Positions 7,186 to 14,916 of a DNA stretch of 21,768 nt are shown piece by piece (positions within the stretch are counted from its first letter, which is position 1; each line of letters starts with the position of its first letter). The notes under the pieces are model-generated. The model searched no databases. It had not been told where the DNA came from and saw only the letters and a list, made by a program, of their open reading frames with translations. The stretch comes from JAUWVG01 sp964633715. Its GTDB lineage: Bacteria > Acidobacteriota > Aminicenantia > Aminicenantales > Aminicenantaceae. Location: positions 1 through 21,768 of the forward strand of contig CAZWHQ010000058.1 in assembly GCA_964633715.1 (NCBI GenBank), in the 5' to 3' direction. Position numbers and translations under genes: made by a program.

Positions 7186-8580
7186 TCACTTTTTTTTCAT
7201 AATTTTTTCTATTTCTGCAATTGTCTTTGGGGCTTTGATAGAAAGATTTTCGTATCCATCCTCTGTGACCAGAACATCATCTTCAATTCTCACGCCAATG
7301 TTATTGTACCTTTCAACAGCGGGTCGAACCACTTCGATAAACGCAGCGACCTCTTCCTCTGGAACAGATGGCCCAACGATCTCCTGGAGGTTTTCTATCG
7401 TTTCCATCCGTATATAAAGCCCTGGTTCAACCGTAAATACCATTCCAGGTTCCAGAACCCGGCTCGAATCTCTCTGCCGCTTATAATCACCCACATCATG
7501 GACATCCAGTCCAATCCAATGGTTGATCGTATACATGATCCAGGCCCGTATCTGCCATCGGCTCTCTTTGTCTGTGATCAAACCCAGGTTTAATAAGCCG
7601 TCTGCAATCACAGATATGGCCAGATTGTGAACGTCATTAATCTCTACTCCGGGAGCGATAATGCCCAAGGCTTTTTCCTCTGCCTCAAGCACAAGAGAAT
7701 AGATATCTTTCTGTTCCTTTGAGAACTGTCCGTTAACAGGGATTGTGCGTGTCACATCTGCCGTGTACCGTCCCACTTCTGCCCCAATATCCATAACAAC
7801 TAAATCTCCATCGATTGTTTGTCGGTTATTGATCTCATGATGAAGGACTGTCGAATTTGGCCCCGAACCGACAATTGATGGGAAACCTGGTCTGGTGGCC
7901 CCCATTTTGCGAAACACATATTCAATTACAGCTTCTATTTCCCCTTCATTCATGCCGGATTTTGCGGTTTTCATGGCTTCAATTTGGGCTTGGGCAGTGA
8001 TATCTGCAGCTTTTTTTAAGAGTTTAATCTCTGAGCCGCTTTTAATCACACGCATCTCATAGATTTTCTCAGTCAAATCTACAAGTTCTTTAGGGGAATT
8101 GTTCCAGGGCCGCCTAACCATTTGAAGAAGTGTTGAGGTCAATTCGTTATCGAGAAAACTGCAGAATAATCTTTTCTTGCCTCTAAGCTGCCTGGAGAGG
8201 ATCTGCTCAAATTGATCGAGAGGATAGGCAAAATCCGCACCATATCTTTCTTTGGCGCCCTCCAATCCTGTAACATGACCGGTCCAGATACTTCGAGCCG
8301 GATTGGCGGGTGTAACAAAAAGGATGAATTTTTTATCCGCCTCAGGGATAAGCAGCATAGCGGCATCGGGTTCCTCAAAACCTGTCAAGTAGAAAAAATT
8401 TTGACTGCTCTGCCCTGATGTTTTAAACACAGCAATCCCATCGCCCATAAAATCCATAAGTTTTTGTCTTCTTATGGCATAGTCCTCATGGACCTGGGGC
8501 AGTGCAAGGAGGGGTGAAAAACAAAAGGCCGCCATAAGAACAGCCACAACCTGGATTTTTCGAAAGAAAAAATATTTCAT
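7186..8580 (-). CDS. Exported Xaa-Pro aminopeptidase-like M24B peptidase
   Basis: This 464-aa M24B peptidase is a paralogue of the one at 1784-3166. The chosen ATG (8580) has AAGGAG 6 nt upstream. The protein then begins with a basic stretch and a hydrophobic core (about 10-26) typical of a Sec signal peptide, with no clear lipobox, so it should act outside the cytoplasmic membrane. An upstream ATG at 8634 would bury this signal behind 18 polar residues and is less likely. Metal ligands D264, D275, H354 (NHWIGLDVHD), E385 and E433 are all present. The histidine of the usual HG-x-x-H motif is tyrosine/threonine here (YTINHW), which may alter activity or specificity. It lies upstream of hypED on the same strand, with element B between them. 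Confidence 0.88.
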   Translation of the reverse strand: MKYFFFRKIQVVAVLMAAFCFSPLLALPQVHEDYAIRRQKLMDFMGDGIAVFKTSGQSSQNFFYLTGFEEPDAAMLLIPEADKKFILFVTPANPARSIWTGHVTGLEGAKERYGADFAYPLDQFEQILSRQLRGKKRLFCSFLDNELTSTLLQMVRRPWNNSPKELVDLTEKIYEMRVIKSGSEIKLLKKAADITAQAQIEAMKTAKSGMNEGEIEAVIEYVFRKMGATRPGFPSIVGSGPNSTVLHHEINNRQTIDGDLVVMDIGAEVGRYTADVTRTIPVNGQFSKEQKDIYSLVLEAEEKALGIIAPGVEINDVHNLAISVIADGLLNLGLITDKESRWQIRAWIMYTINHWIGLDVHDVGDYKRQRDSSRVLEPGMVFTVEPGLYIRMETIENLQEIVGPSVPEEEVAAFIEVVRPAVERYNNIGVRIEDDVLVTEDGYENLSIKAPKTIAEIEKIMKKK

Positions 8581-8586
8581 ACCATA

Positions 8587-8592
8587 CTCCTT
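8587..8592 (-). promoter_or_regulatory. Ribosome binding site deciding the exported peptidase start
   Basis: AAGGAG on the minus strand lies 6 nt before ATG 8580. This supports the start that places the signal peptide at the N-terminus. Confidence 0.75.
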
Positions 8593-8680
8593 CCTTTTTC
8601 TCTGTCCGTTTACTATATCAAAAATATAAAACAAATTCCCAAAACCATGTCAAGAAATAATACATGTAATGTCTAGGAAG

Positions 8681-9055
8681 ATTCCCATTTTTCGTGATTT
8701 GTTTTGAGTTCTGGGAAGATGATGAAAAAGCCAAGTAAAATGAAATCTGAAGGAGATGGAAAAAGCGACATCCGAGGATTTAGCCTTGCCGAGTTTTGTT
8801 CATCGAGGGAAGCCGACAGGGTCGGCCGCTGAGTATGTTTGAGCACGGGAGGGATTAGGAAAAGTGGAACGCGTCTTCTTGATTGTCTTTCTGTAGTGAG
8901 CAAAGTACACACGCGGAGTTACGGAGGCGCTGAGAGGAACCACGAGGGAATGGCGTTAAAAATCCGAGTGGAGCGCTTCCACCTTTTCAGATTTCATCGG
9001 ACTTGATTTCTAATCAATTAATTGAACCTTGTTCAGAAATCACGGAAATGGGGAT
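8681..9055 (+). repeat. Structured repeat element, copy C (divergent long form)
   Basis: GAGTTCTGGGAAGATGATG (8706-8724) matches the left end of copies B and D, and GTGA lies at 8694-8697. Outer arms 8681-8700 and 9037-9055 pair over 19 bp with one bulge (8688) and two U-G pairs, again compatible only with plus-strand RNA. The interior (about 331 bp) differs from the other copies. It includes an inverted pair ATGAAATCTGA/TCAGATTTCAT (8739-8749 and about 8986-8996). The standard right end GAACTC is not preserved. The element occupies most of the divergent spacer between the exported peptidase (start 8580) and fetA (9129). Short frames inside have no recognisable product. Confidence 0.72.
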
Positions 9056-9077
9056 GTTTATTGATACCTTTAGAATT

Positions 9078-9106
9078 TTGACTTTTTTGTATTGTATCCT
9101 TACCAT
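9078..9106 (+). promoter_or_regulatory. Possible sigma70 promoter for fetAB
   Basis: TTGACT (9078-9083) and TACCAT (9101-9106) are separated by 17 nt. Transcription would start near 9113, only about 16 nt before ATG 9129. That agrees with the short fetA start and excludes the longer frame that begins inside element C. Confidence 0.45.
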
Positions 9107-9128
9107 AACATCCAGATGGCAGGCTCTT

Positions 9129-9788
9129 ATGAAAGAGAATAAAGTCTTAGAGGTTCTAAACCTTTCGCTCCAGCACAGTTCAAAAAGCCTGTTTCATAAT
9201 CTCTCCTTTTCTTTAGAAAATGGAGAGAAAGCGACTATCACCGGAAAATCCGGTACAGGGAAAACCTCTCTTCTCAAATGCCTTTTGGGATTTTTACTTC
9301 CTGACACCGGGACCATCGCTATCAAAGGAAAAACCCTGACGGAACATACCATATGGAAAGTGAGACAAAACATCGGATTTGTCTCCCAAGAGCCTGATTT
9401 GGGGGATAGAACAGTTTTAGAATTCCTCAGGTTTCCCTTTCGTTTTAAGGCCAACAGTTCCCTCTCCTGGGACAATTCTTTCTTACACGAGCTCATGTTG
9501 ACATTCCATCTAGATAAAGACCTTCTGCCGAAAAAAACGACACTTCTCTCAGGTGGAGAGAAACAGCGGATAGCGCTTCTCTCTTCCTTATTGTTAAAAA
9601 GAGAGATTTATCTCCTGGATGAGGTGACCTCAGCTCTAGACGATGAAACCCGGATGGCTGTTATCGAATATTTGAGACAGCAGGATAAGTTCACTTTCCT
9701 TTTCGTATCCCATGACAAAGAAATAAAGGATATGAGCCATAAAACAATCACACTCAAAAATGAGAAAGGAACGAGGTCCACACCATGA
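9129..9788 (+). CDS. fetA: ABC transporter ATP-binding protein, FetA/YbbL type
   Basis: This 219-aa ATPase is predicted to power the FetB permease, whose E. coli relative FetAB exports iron. It has Walker A GKSGTGKT (39-46), Q-loop Q87, signature LSGGE (140-144), Walker B YLLDE with catalytic E165, and H-loop H195. An open frame continues 42 codons upstream, but it runs into the right arm of element C and lies before the likely promoter. ATG 9129 also starts the protein at the usual distance from Walker A. No strong ribosome site is visible. The stop overlaps the fetB start as ATGA. Assignment to FetA rests mainly on the partner, because the ATPase alone would be generic. Confidence 0.85.
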   Translation: MKENKVLEVLNLSLQHSSKSLFHNLSFSLENGEKATITGKSGTGKTSLLKCLLGFLLPDTGTIAIKGKTLTEHTIWKVRQNIGFVSQEPDLGDRTVLEFLRFPFRFKANSSLSWDNSFLHELMLTFHLDKDLLPKKTTLLSGGEKQRIALLSSLLLKREIYLLDEVTSALDDETRMAVIEYLRQQDKFTFLFVSHDKEIKDMSHKTITLKNEKGTRSTP

Positions 9789-10576
9789 ATACAGCGGCCC
9801 TCGACATCCGGACAACTGGTCTGATCCTCGGTTATCTTCTCCTTATAATTCCCATCGTTATCTTGCTTTTATACCGTATCAAGCTGATGAAAGACCTGAC
9901 GATATCTCTTCTCCGGTTGACTCTACAGCTGTTGTTGGTTGGACTTTATCTGCAGTTTCTCTTTAAATTAAACGCTTGGTGGTTGAACGTGCTGTGGCTC
10001 TTTGTCATGATTTTTGCGGCGGATATTTCTCTTCTTTCCTCAAGTAAATTGAGTCTCCGTCGATTTGTATTTCCCATTTTTTTCTCTCTGCTTGTGGGGA
10101 CTCTCGTGCCGCTTATTTATATGGTTGGGATCATCATCAGACTTCCAAATCTCCTCGAAGCTCAATACTTTATCCCAATTGCCGGGATGATCATGGGGAA
10201 CAGCCTCAGAGCGGATATAGTGGGATTGAGTCAATTTTATAATTCTCTACAATCGGATGAGAAATGCTACTTATTGTCTCTTGCTCAAGGGGCAACCCTC
10301 CGCGAATCTATACGCCCTTATATCCAGAGAGCCTTCTCGTCTTCCCTGGCCCCCACACTCGCGACTATGGCTACCATAGGTATTGTATCTCTTCCAGGGA
10401 TGATGACAGGGATTATTCTGGGAGGAACAGATCCTGTTGTCGCCATTAAGTATCAGATCGCCATCATGATCGCTATCTTCACAGGCACAACAATCACAGT
10501 GATTTTGGGAATCGTACTGACTTCAAAAATGAGCTTTTCAAAATATGGGGTACTCGATCCCTCTATCTTCAAATAG
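9785..10576 (+). CDS. fetB: ABC transporter permease, FetB/YbbM (UPF0014) type
   Basis: This 263-aa membrane protein has about seven hydrophobic segments spread over its length. The UPF0014 signature region SLPGMMTGIILGGTDPVVAIKYQI is clear at roughly 200-225 (first part SLPGMMTGIILGGTDP). The family includes E. coli FetB, which with FetA exports iron and helps in oxidative stress; a metal-efflux role here is inferred from that. Length is normal for the family. It is translationally coupled to fetA by a 4-nt overlap. It ends in the repeat-rich spacer and converges on porB. Confidence 0.9.
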   Translation: MNTAALDIRTTGLILGYLLLIIPIVILLLYRIKLMKDLTISLLRLTLQLLLVGLYLQFLFKLNAWWLNVLWLFVMIFAADISLLSSSKLSLRRFVFPIFFSLLVGTLVPLIYMVGIIIRLPNLLEAQYFIPIAGMIMGNSLRADIVGLSQFYNSLQSDEKCYLLSLAQGATLRESIRPYIQRAFSSSLAPTLATMATIGIVSLPGMMTGIILGGTDPVVAIKYQIAIMIAIFTGTTITVILGIVLTSKMSFSKYGVLDPSIFK

Positions 10577-10589
10577 AAATAAATATTCA

Positions 10590-10682
10590 TTCACGAGTTG
10601 AGATCGCTTCGCTATGCTCGCGATGACAGGTGTTGGCAGTTTTTATGAATTATCCGCGGTTATTCACGAGCTGAGGTTGCTG
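10590..10682 (+). repeat. Direct repeat of TTCACGAG-type sequence with small hairpin
   Basis: TTCACGAGTTGAGATCGCT (10590-10608) recurs as TTCACGAGCTGAGGTTGCT (10663-10681). The first copy continues into hairpin ATCGC/GCGAT (10603-10607/10620-10624) just after fetB. No T-run follows, so it is not a canonical terminator. It resembles common intergenic palindromes. Confidence 0.6.
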
Positions 10683-10790
10683 CAGATACGAGGCATCGGC
10701 CCATGAAGCTGTGGTTTTCCACCGCGATTGGGCCGTAACAAAGCAGATGCAGTAAGATCGGCTCGCCCCTTGGGGTAAAAAATGCCAACA
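10630..10790 (+). repeat. Nested hairpin element enclosed by inverted TGTTGGCA arms
   Basis: Outer arms TGTTGGCAGTTTTTA (10631-10645) and TAAAAAATGCCAACA (10776-10790) are complementary except at one base, and ATGA follows the left arm at 10645-10648. Inside, 10668-10684 pairs with 10748-10764 over most of 17 positions, with two G-U pairs in plus-strand RNA. Further in are CGGCCCA/TGGGCCG (10697-10703/10729-10735) and a perfect GTGG-TTTT-CCAC hairpin (10711-10722). It has no ORF. It does not share sequence with elements A-D, although the layout is similar. Its function is unknown. Confidence 0.65.
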
Positions 10791-10892
10791 TTTGATATAA
10801 ACTGGCTCCAAACAAAGTTAGGTTAAAAAACTCACAAAAATCGTGCCCTTAAGCTAATATCATTTATATCCATAAAAGTGTTGGCAGTTTTT
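10777..10892. terminator. Possible bidirectional terminator between fetB and porB
   Basis: TGCCAACA and GATATAAA (10783-10801) are complementary to TTTATATC and TGTTGGCA (10863-10886), with about 60 nt between the arms. On the plus strand the stem is followed by GTTTTT (10887-10892), and on the minus strand by TTTTTT (10782-10777). This suits convergent genes. The long loop and the 8-nt interruption in one arm make efficiency doubtful. Confidence 0.45.
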
Positions 10893-10900
10893 ATGAATAA

Positions 10901-11833
10901 TTATTTGGTCATTTCGACAAACTTATGCAGATCCTCCCATTCTTCATCCACCTGCTTCTGGTATTCCTCTACAACCCAGGCATTTTCTTCTTTAAAGAGA
11001 TGCCGGAATCGTCCTTGTGGTTTCAGCCATTCTGTAACAGGTTGTTTGACTTTGGGTACATAATTAATTTTGTATTGACCATTGTCCACTTCATAAAGAG
11101 GCCATACACATGTGTCCATGGCCATTTTGGCCAGTTTCACACCAAGGGATTCATCATATTTCCATTCGGTTGGGCAGGGACAGAGAACATTGAGAAATGC
11201 CGGGCCTTCGACTTCAAAAGCCTTTTTGGTTTTGTTGTAGAGGTCCTGCCACCGGGCAGGATTGGCCTGTGCCACGTAAGGAATGTTGTGCGCGGCCAGG
11301 ATTTTGGTCAGATCTTTTTTTCGCTGGAGTTTTCCTGGAATTTTGGTACCTGCAGGAGACGTTGTTGCGGAGGCACCTAAAGGTGTGGCCGACGACCTCT
11401 GCCCGCCTGTGTTGGCATAGGCATTATTGTCATAACACAAATAGACGATATTATGTCCGCGCTCCATAGCTCCGGAAAGGGATTGAAGTCCAATATCGTA
11501 TGTCCCTCCATCTCCGCCAGTGCCGAGAAACTTTATCTCTCTATCTTGAGGAATTTTTCCATTACGTTTTAGTGATTTGTACATGGCTTCGATGCCGGCT
11601 ATTGTCGCTGCTGCATTTTCAAAAGCACTGTGGACCCAAGTCGTATTCCAAGCTGTTCTCGGAAAAATGGTGGTGCACACTTCTAGACAACCAGTGGCAT
11701 TGGCGATGATCAACGGATCTTCCGTAGCCCTCAGAGCCACTTTAAAGATGAGAGGAATACCACATCCCAAGCACATCCCGTGACCGGCAACCAATCTATC
11801 TTCCAACTGAGCGATGTCTTTTAATTTTGCCAT
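10901..11833 (-). CDS. porB: Pyruvate:ferredoxin oxidoreductase, beta subunit
   Basis: This 310-aa subunit binds thiamine diphosphate and a proximal 4Fe-4S cluster. CLGC gives C21 and C24, TGC gives C49, and a further ligand is likely in the LCPCP stretch near residue 219. The thiamine diphosphate/Mg motif GDGGTYDIG starts at 107 and is followed by DNNAYANTG (135-143). The motifs TGCLEVCTTIFP and GLQSLSGAMERGH are those of pyruvate-type enzymes rather than of the 2-oxoglutarate type. It is the last gene of porCDAB, starting 15 nt after porA with AAGGAG 7 nt before its ATG. The reaction is pyruvate + CoA to acetyl-CoA + CO2 with reduced ferredoxin, reversible. Another 2-oxoacid is possible. 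Confidence 0.92.
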   Translation of the reverse strand: MAKLKDIAQLEDRLVAGHGMCLGCGIPLIFKVALRATEDPLIIANATGCLEVCTTIFPRTAWNTTWVHSAFENAAATIAGIEAMYKSLKRNGKIPQDREIKFLGTGGDGGTYDIGLQSLSGAMERGHNIVYLCYDNNAYANTGGQRSSATPLGASATTSPAGTKIPGKLQRKKDLTKILAAHNIPYVAQANPARWQDLYNKTKKAFEVEGPAFLNVLCPCPTEWKYDESLGVKLAKMAMDTCVWPLYEVDNGQYKINYVPKVKQPVTEWLKPQGRFRHLFKEENAWVVEEYQKQVDEEWEDLHKFVEMTK

Positions 11834-11848
11834 TTTGTTCTCCTTAAA

Positions 11849-13030
11849 TTACTCTCTCAAATTGATATACCCGTATATCTCTTCCACTTTTCCAGTATCG
11901 GCTATCCGTACCAACTTTTTTGCCACATCCTTAAAATGCTCAACCTGGATATCCCTTCCGCCCAGACCAAAAACATAATTGACAATTTTGGGTCTATCTT
12001 CCAGGTCATAGAGTGCCGACCGCACTTCCGTGAACAGCGGAGCACCAAAAGCACCAGGACTGGCACAACGATCCAGGACAGCCACCGCTTTTGTCCCCCT
12101 TAGGGCTTGGGCCATTTCATGATGAGGAAAGGGACGGAAAATTCTTGGTTTGAGAAGTCCGATGTTAATTCCTTCGTCTCTCAGTTCATCTACGGCATCT
12201 TTGCATGTTCCGGCAGCCGAACTCATGACAACAATACAGACTTCCGCATTTTCCATTCTGTATTCCTCAAAAAATCCGTATTCACGTCCGAATGTCTGGC
12301 CAAATTCTTTTCCAACTTCGGCAATCACCTTTGGTGCATTCTCTATTCCCTCCATCTGGCTTCTCTTGTGCTCAAAATAATAATCAGTAAAGTCAATCGG
12401 GCCAACAGTGAATTTATTGCTCGTATCCAACACGGGATAGACCGGTTGGTATTCACCGACAAACTTCTTGACAGCTGCATCATCCTCAGTTTTGACGACT
12501 TCCATGGAATGGCTGATAATGAAACCATCAAGTCCGACGAGAACAGGGGTTCTAACATCTAAATCCTCTCCGATCCGAAAGGCCTGGATAAAGTTATCAT
12601 AGGCTTCCTGGCAGTTTTCGGAGTAAATCTGGATCCATCCTGAATCTCGAGCCCCCATAGTGTCGCTGTGATCTCCATGAATATTGATAGGCGCACTCAA
12701 AGCTCTGTTTGCGATACCTGCGACTATGGGAAGCCTCAATCCGGCAGCGATATACAGCATTTCCCACATCAGTGCTATTCCTTGAGAAGCGGTCGCCGTC
12801 ATTACTCGGCCTCCTGCAGAGGCCGCTCCAATACAAACGCTCATGGCACTGTGCTCACTCTCCGGGCAGACAAATTCTCCTGAAATCAGGCCGTCCGCTT
12901 TAAACTGTGCAATGGTTTCCACGATCGCCGTTGAGGGAGTGATAGGATAAGCAGCCATAACATCGGGATCGACCTGGCGTACAGCTTCGGCGATTGTCTG
13001 GTTTCCATTTATTGTTTTGAGTATACTCAT
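11849..13030 (-). CDS. porA: Pyruvate:ferredoxin oxidoreductase, alpha subunit
   Basis: This 393-aa subunit supplies the pyrimidine-binding half of the thiamine diphosphate site and the 2-oxoacid pocket. YPITPST (28-34) holds the threonine that contacts substrate in this family. The NIHGDHSDTMGARDSGW stretch (117-132) is the pyruvate-synthase signature, and the C-terminal part (about 255-390) is the transketolase C-terminal-like domain. Length matches four-subunit PorA. The ATG overlaps the porD stop as ATGA, with GGGG 6 nt before it inside porD. Confidence 0.93.
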   Translation of the reverse strand: MSILKTINGNQTIAEAVRQVDPDVMAAYPITPSTAIVETIAQFKADGLISGEFVCPESEHSAMSVCIGAASAGGRVMTATASQGIALMWEMLYIAAGLRLPIVAGIANRALSAPINIHGDHSDTMGARDSGWIQIYSENCQEAYDNFIQAFRIGEDLDVRTPVLVGLDGFIISHSMEVVKTEDDAAVKKFVGEYQPVYPVLDTSNKFTVGPIDFTDYYFEHKRSQMEGIENAPKVIAEVGKEFGQTFGREYGFFEEYRMENAEVCIVVMSSAAGTCKDAVDELRDEGINIGLLKPRIFRPFPHHEMAQALRGTKAVAVLDRCASPGAFGAPLFTEVRSALYDLEDRPKIVNYVFGLGGRDIQVEHFKDVAKKLVRIADTGKVEEIYGYINLRE

Positions 13031-13341
13031 TTCTGTCCCCCTTCAGCAAGCTTAACGTCCTCTTTCACCATTACGATCGATTTTTCTTTGGTTGGACACT
13101 CTTCTGCACACATCCCGCATCCCGTGCAGTAGTCATAGTTAAAACCTTTGACCTTGTCTCCATCAATGACGACGGCAAAATGGGGGCAGTACAACCAGCA
13201 GAAAAAACAGTGAATGCAGTTTTCTTCAATAAATTCCGGTTTTTTTCCTGATCGCCATGTGCCTGTATGATTCTTAACAGAATTACCGGCATTCGGATTT
13301 ATGGTCCCGATGGTCAATTCCTTCCACGTTTCTTTTTTCAT
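13027..13341 (-). CDS. porD: Pyruvate:ferredoxin oxidoreductase, delta (ferredoxin) subunit
   Basis: This 104-aa protein carries two 4Fe-4S clusters in a CIHCFFCWLYCP motif and a CTGCGMCAEECP motif. They pass electrons from the catalytic subunits to external ferredoxin. It overlaps porC by an ATGA and porA by an ATGA, so the three are tightly coupled. Size and the N-terminal lead segment fit PorD of four-subunit enzymes. Confidence 0.93.
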   Translation of the reverse strand: MKKETWKELTIGTINPNAGNSVKNHTGTWRSGKKPEFIEENCIHCFFCWLYCPHFAVVIDGDKVKGFNYDYCTGCGMCAEECPTKEKSIVMVKEDVKLAEGGQK

Positions 13342-13913
13342 CCTTCCTTTACCTCCTCGATAGCTCTACTGATCGTTTTCAGATTCATCTTCACGATGTC
13401 TTCTCGTAATTTTTTGCTGATAGACATTTTAATTCTTTCCTCGATTTTTTCGGTCTCTAAAAAACCGCCCACTTTCATCAGTGCAGCTACCATTGGGACA
13501 TTCGGAATTGGCTTCCCCAATTCATCCTGGGCAATCGTGTAGGCATCTAAATAAAAAATCTTTTTCTCGCCCAGGGAGAGTCGTTTTCTGATGAGGTCAA
13601 CGTCGAATTTGGTGTTCATCAAGAAAAAAGCATCCTCTTTTGCACCGCTGGCGATATCCACAGCCCCTAGTAAAGAGGGATCTGTAACCACAACTATATC
13701 AGGATAATAGACTTGGCTATGGGTGCGTATGGGTTTATTGCTGATACGATTGAAGGCTAAAATCGGAGCCCCCCTTTTTTCTGCGCCAAATTCAGGAAAG
13801 GCCTGCACAAAAATCTCTCTTTCGGCTGAGAGGGCGTCTGCAAGAGTTACTGCAGCCGTGACAACGCCCTGTCCTGCTCGACCGTGCCAACGAATTTCGA
13901 TTGTCTCTTTCAT
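13338..13913 (-). CDS. porC: Pyruvate:ferredoxin oxidoreductase, gamma subunit
   Basis: This 191-aa subunit has the diagnostic N-terminal HGRAGQGV loop (10-17), which corresponds to the CoA-binding domain region of one-chain enzymes, and FPEFGAEKRGAP (about 39-50). It is first in porCDAB, the same order as in Thermotoga. GAGGAGG lies 4 nt before the ATG. The 53-bp AT-rich gap after recR shows no convincing promoter, so the operon may be read through from dnaX-ybaB-recR; this is inference. Confidence 0.92.
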   Translation of the reverse strand: MKETIEIRWHGRAGQGVVTAAVTLADALSAEREIFVQAFPEFGAEKRGAPILAFNRISNKPIRTHSQVYYPDIVVVTDPSLLGAVDIASGAKEDAFFLMNTKFDVDLIRKRLSLGEKKIFYLDAYTIAQDELGKPIPNVPMVAALMKVGGFLETEKIEERIKMSISKKLREDIVKMNLKTISRAIEEVKEG

Positions 13914-13966
13914 TCATCCTCCTCAATTTTATAATTAAGAGTGAAAAGTACAAAAATATAAAAATT

Positions 13967-14572
13967 TTACTCCGTAATCTCAGTTCTTCCTTCTAGGGCT
14001 TTTTTTATGGTGACCTGATCGGCAAAATCAATATCCGATCCAACCGGAAGCCCCATGGCCAGCCGTGTCAGCTTGAGTCCATAATCCTTTAAAATTTTTG
14101 CCAGATAGACGGCCGTGGCCTCTCCCTCAACTGTTGGATTCGTGGCAATAATCACTTCCTCGAACTGTCCATCGATAATTCGGCTGATGAGTTTATCCGT
14201 TTTCAACTCATCTGGGCCAATGCCTTTTAATGGAGCCAGTGCTCCTAATAGGACATGGTAGCGGCCATTAAATATCCCTGTTTTTTCGATGGACGCGATG
14301 TTAAACGGCTCTTCAACAACACAAATGGCCTTATCATCACGATGGTTGTTGCTGCAATATATACAGGGATCCACATGTGTCAAACTGTTGCAATTTGAGC
14401 AGTAAAATACTTTCTGTTTGGCCTCCTTAATGGCGTTGGCCAACCTATCGGTGTCTTCCTGAGGCAGACCAATAAGATAGAAAGCAATTCTTTGAGCTGT
14501 TTTGGCTCCAATACTGGGAATTCTCTTAAGCTCCTCTATAAGCCGATTTAATGGGTGATCTTGTTCAAACAT
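13967..14572 (-). CDS. recR: Recombination mediator RecR
   Basis: This 201-aa protein acts with RecF/RecO to load RecA on gapped DNA. A helix-hairpin-helix (about 8-40) is followed by a C4 zinc finger (C58, C61, C70, C73), a Toprim domain (about 81-175) and a C-terminal Walker-B-like helix. Length is typical. Its ATG overlaps the ybaB stop by one base (TGATG). The dnaX-ybaB-recR order is widely conserved in bacteria. Confidence 0.96.
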   Translation of the reverse strand: MFEQDHPLNRLIEELKRIPSIGAKTAQRIAFYLIGLPQEDTDRLANAIKEAKQKVFYCSNCNSLTHVDPCIYCSNNHRDDKAICVVEEPFNIASIEKTGIFNGRYHVLLGALAPLKGIGPDELKTDKLISRIIDGQFEEVIIATNPTVEGEATAVYLAKILKDYGLKLTRLAMGLPVGSDIDFADQVTIKKALEGRTEITE

Positions 14573-14883
14573 CAGACTAAACCAGGAATTTTTAAGCCCG
14601 CTCCCAAAGTCCCGAGTTTTTGAGATAATTCTTCATCGACCTTTGTGTTTGCATCATTGAATGCAGCAACGATAAGATCCTGAAGCATCTCGACGTCATC
14701 CTTATCCACAACCTCTGGATCTATTTTGATCGAAATCAGGTTTTTTGTGCCATCGAGGACCACGGTTATCATCCCCCCGCCGCTCGATCCTTCCACGCGC
14801 ATTTCAGCTGATTCTCGCTGGATCCTGTCCTGCATCGCTTTGGCTTGACTGAGCATTTTTTGCAAATTTCCCATTCCTTTCAT
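14572..14883 (-). CDS. ybaB: YbaB/EbfC family nucleoid-associated protein
   Basis: This 103-aa DNA-binding protein has a coiled N-terminal helix (MGNLQKMLSQAKAMQDRIQ region) and the family motif around GMITVVLDGTKNLISIKIDPE. Homologues form tweezer-like dimers on DNA. It starts 33 nt after dnaX with AGGAG upstream of its ATG, and overlaps recR by one base. Confidence 0.95.
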   Translation of the reverse strand: MKGMGNLQKMLSQAKAMQDRIQRESAEMRVEGSSGGGMITVVLDGTKNLISIKIDPEVVDKDDVEMLQDLIVAAFNDANTKVDEELSQKLGTLGAGLKIPGLV

Positions 14884-14916
14884 TGTTCTTCTCCTAAGAC
14901 GTAGTTTCCTTTTTTT

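Noticed and set aside
8673..8912. Minus-strand 79-codon frame upstream of the exported peptidase
   Set aside because: It lies in element C, has no ribosome site, no domain and no counterpart in the other copies.
9003..9128. Longer FetA starting at 9003
   Set aside because: The extra 42 residues begin in element C, precede the likely promoter and do not resemble an ABC ATPase N-terminus.
10901..13913. 2-oxoglutarate or branched-chain 2-oxoacid:ferredoxin oxidoreductase
   Set aside because: Gene order CDAB, the PorD ferredoxin and the alpha/beta signature stretches fit pyruvate synthase better, although substrate is not proven by sequence.
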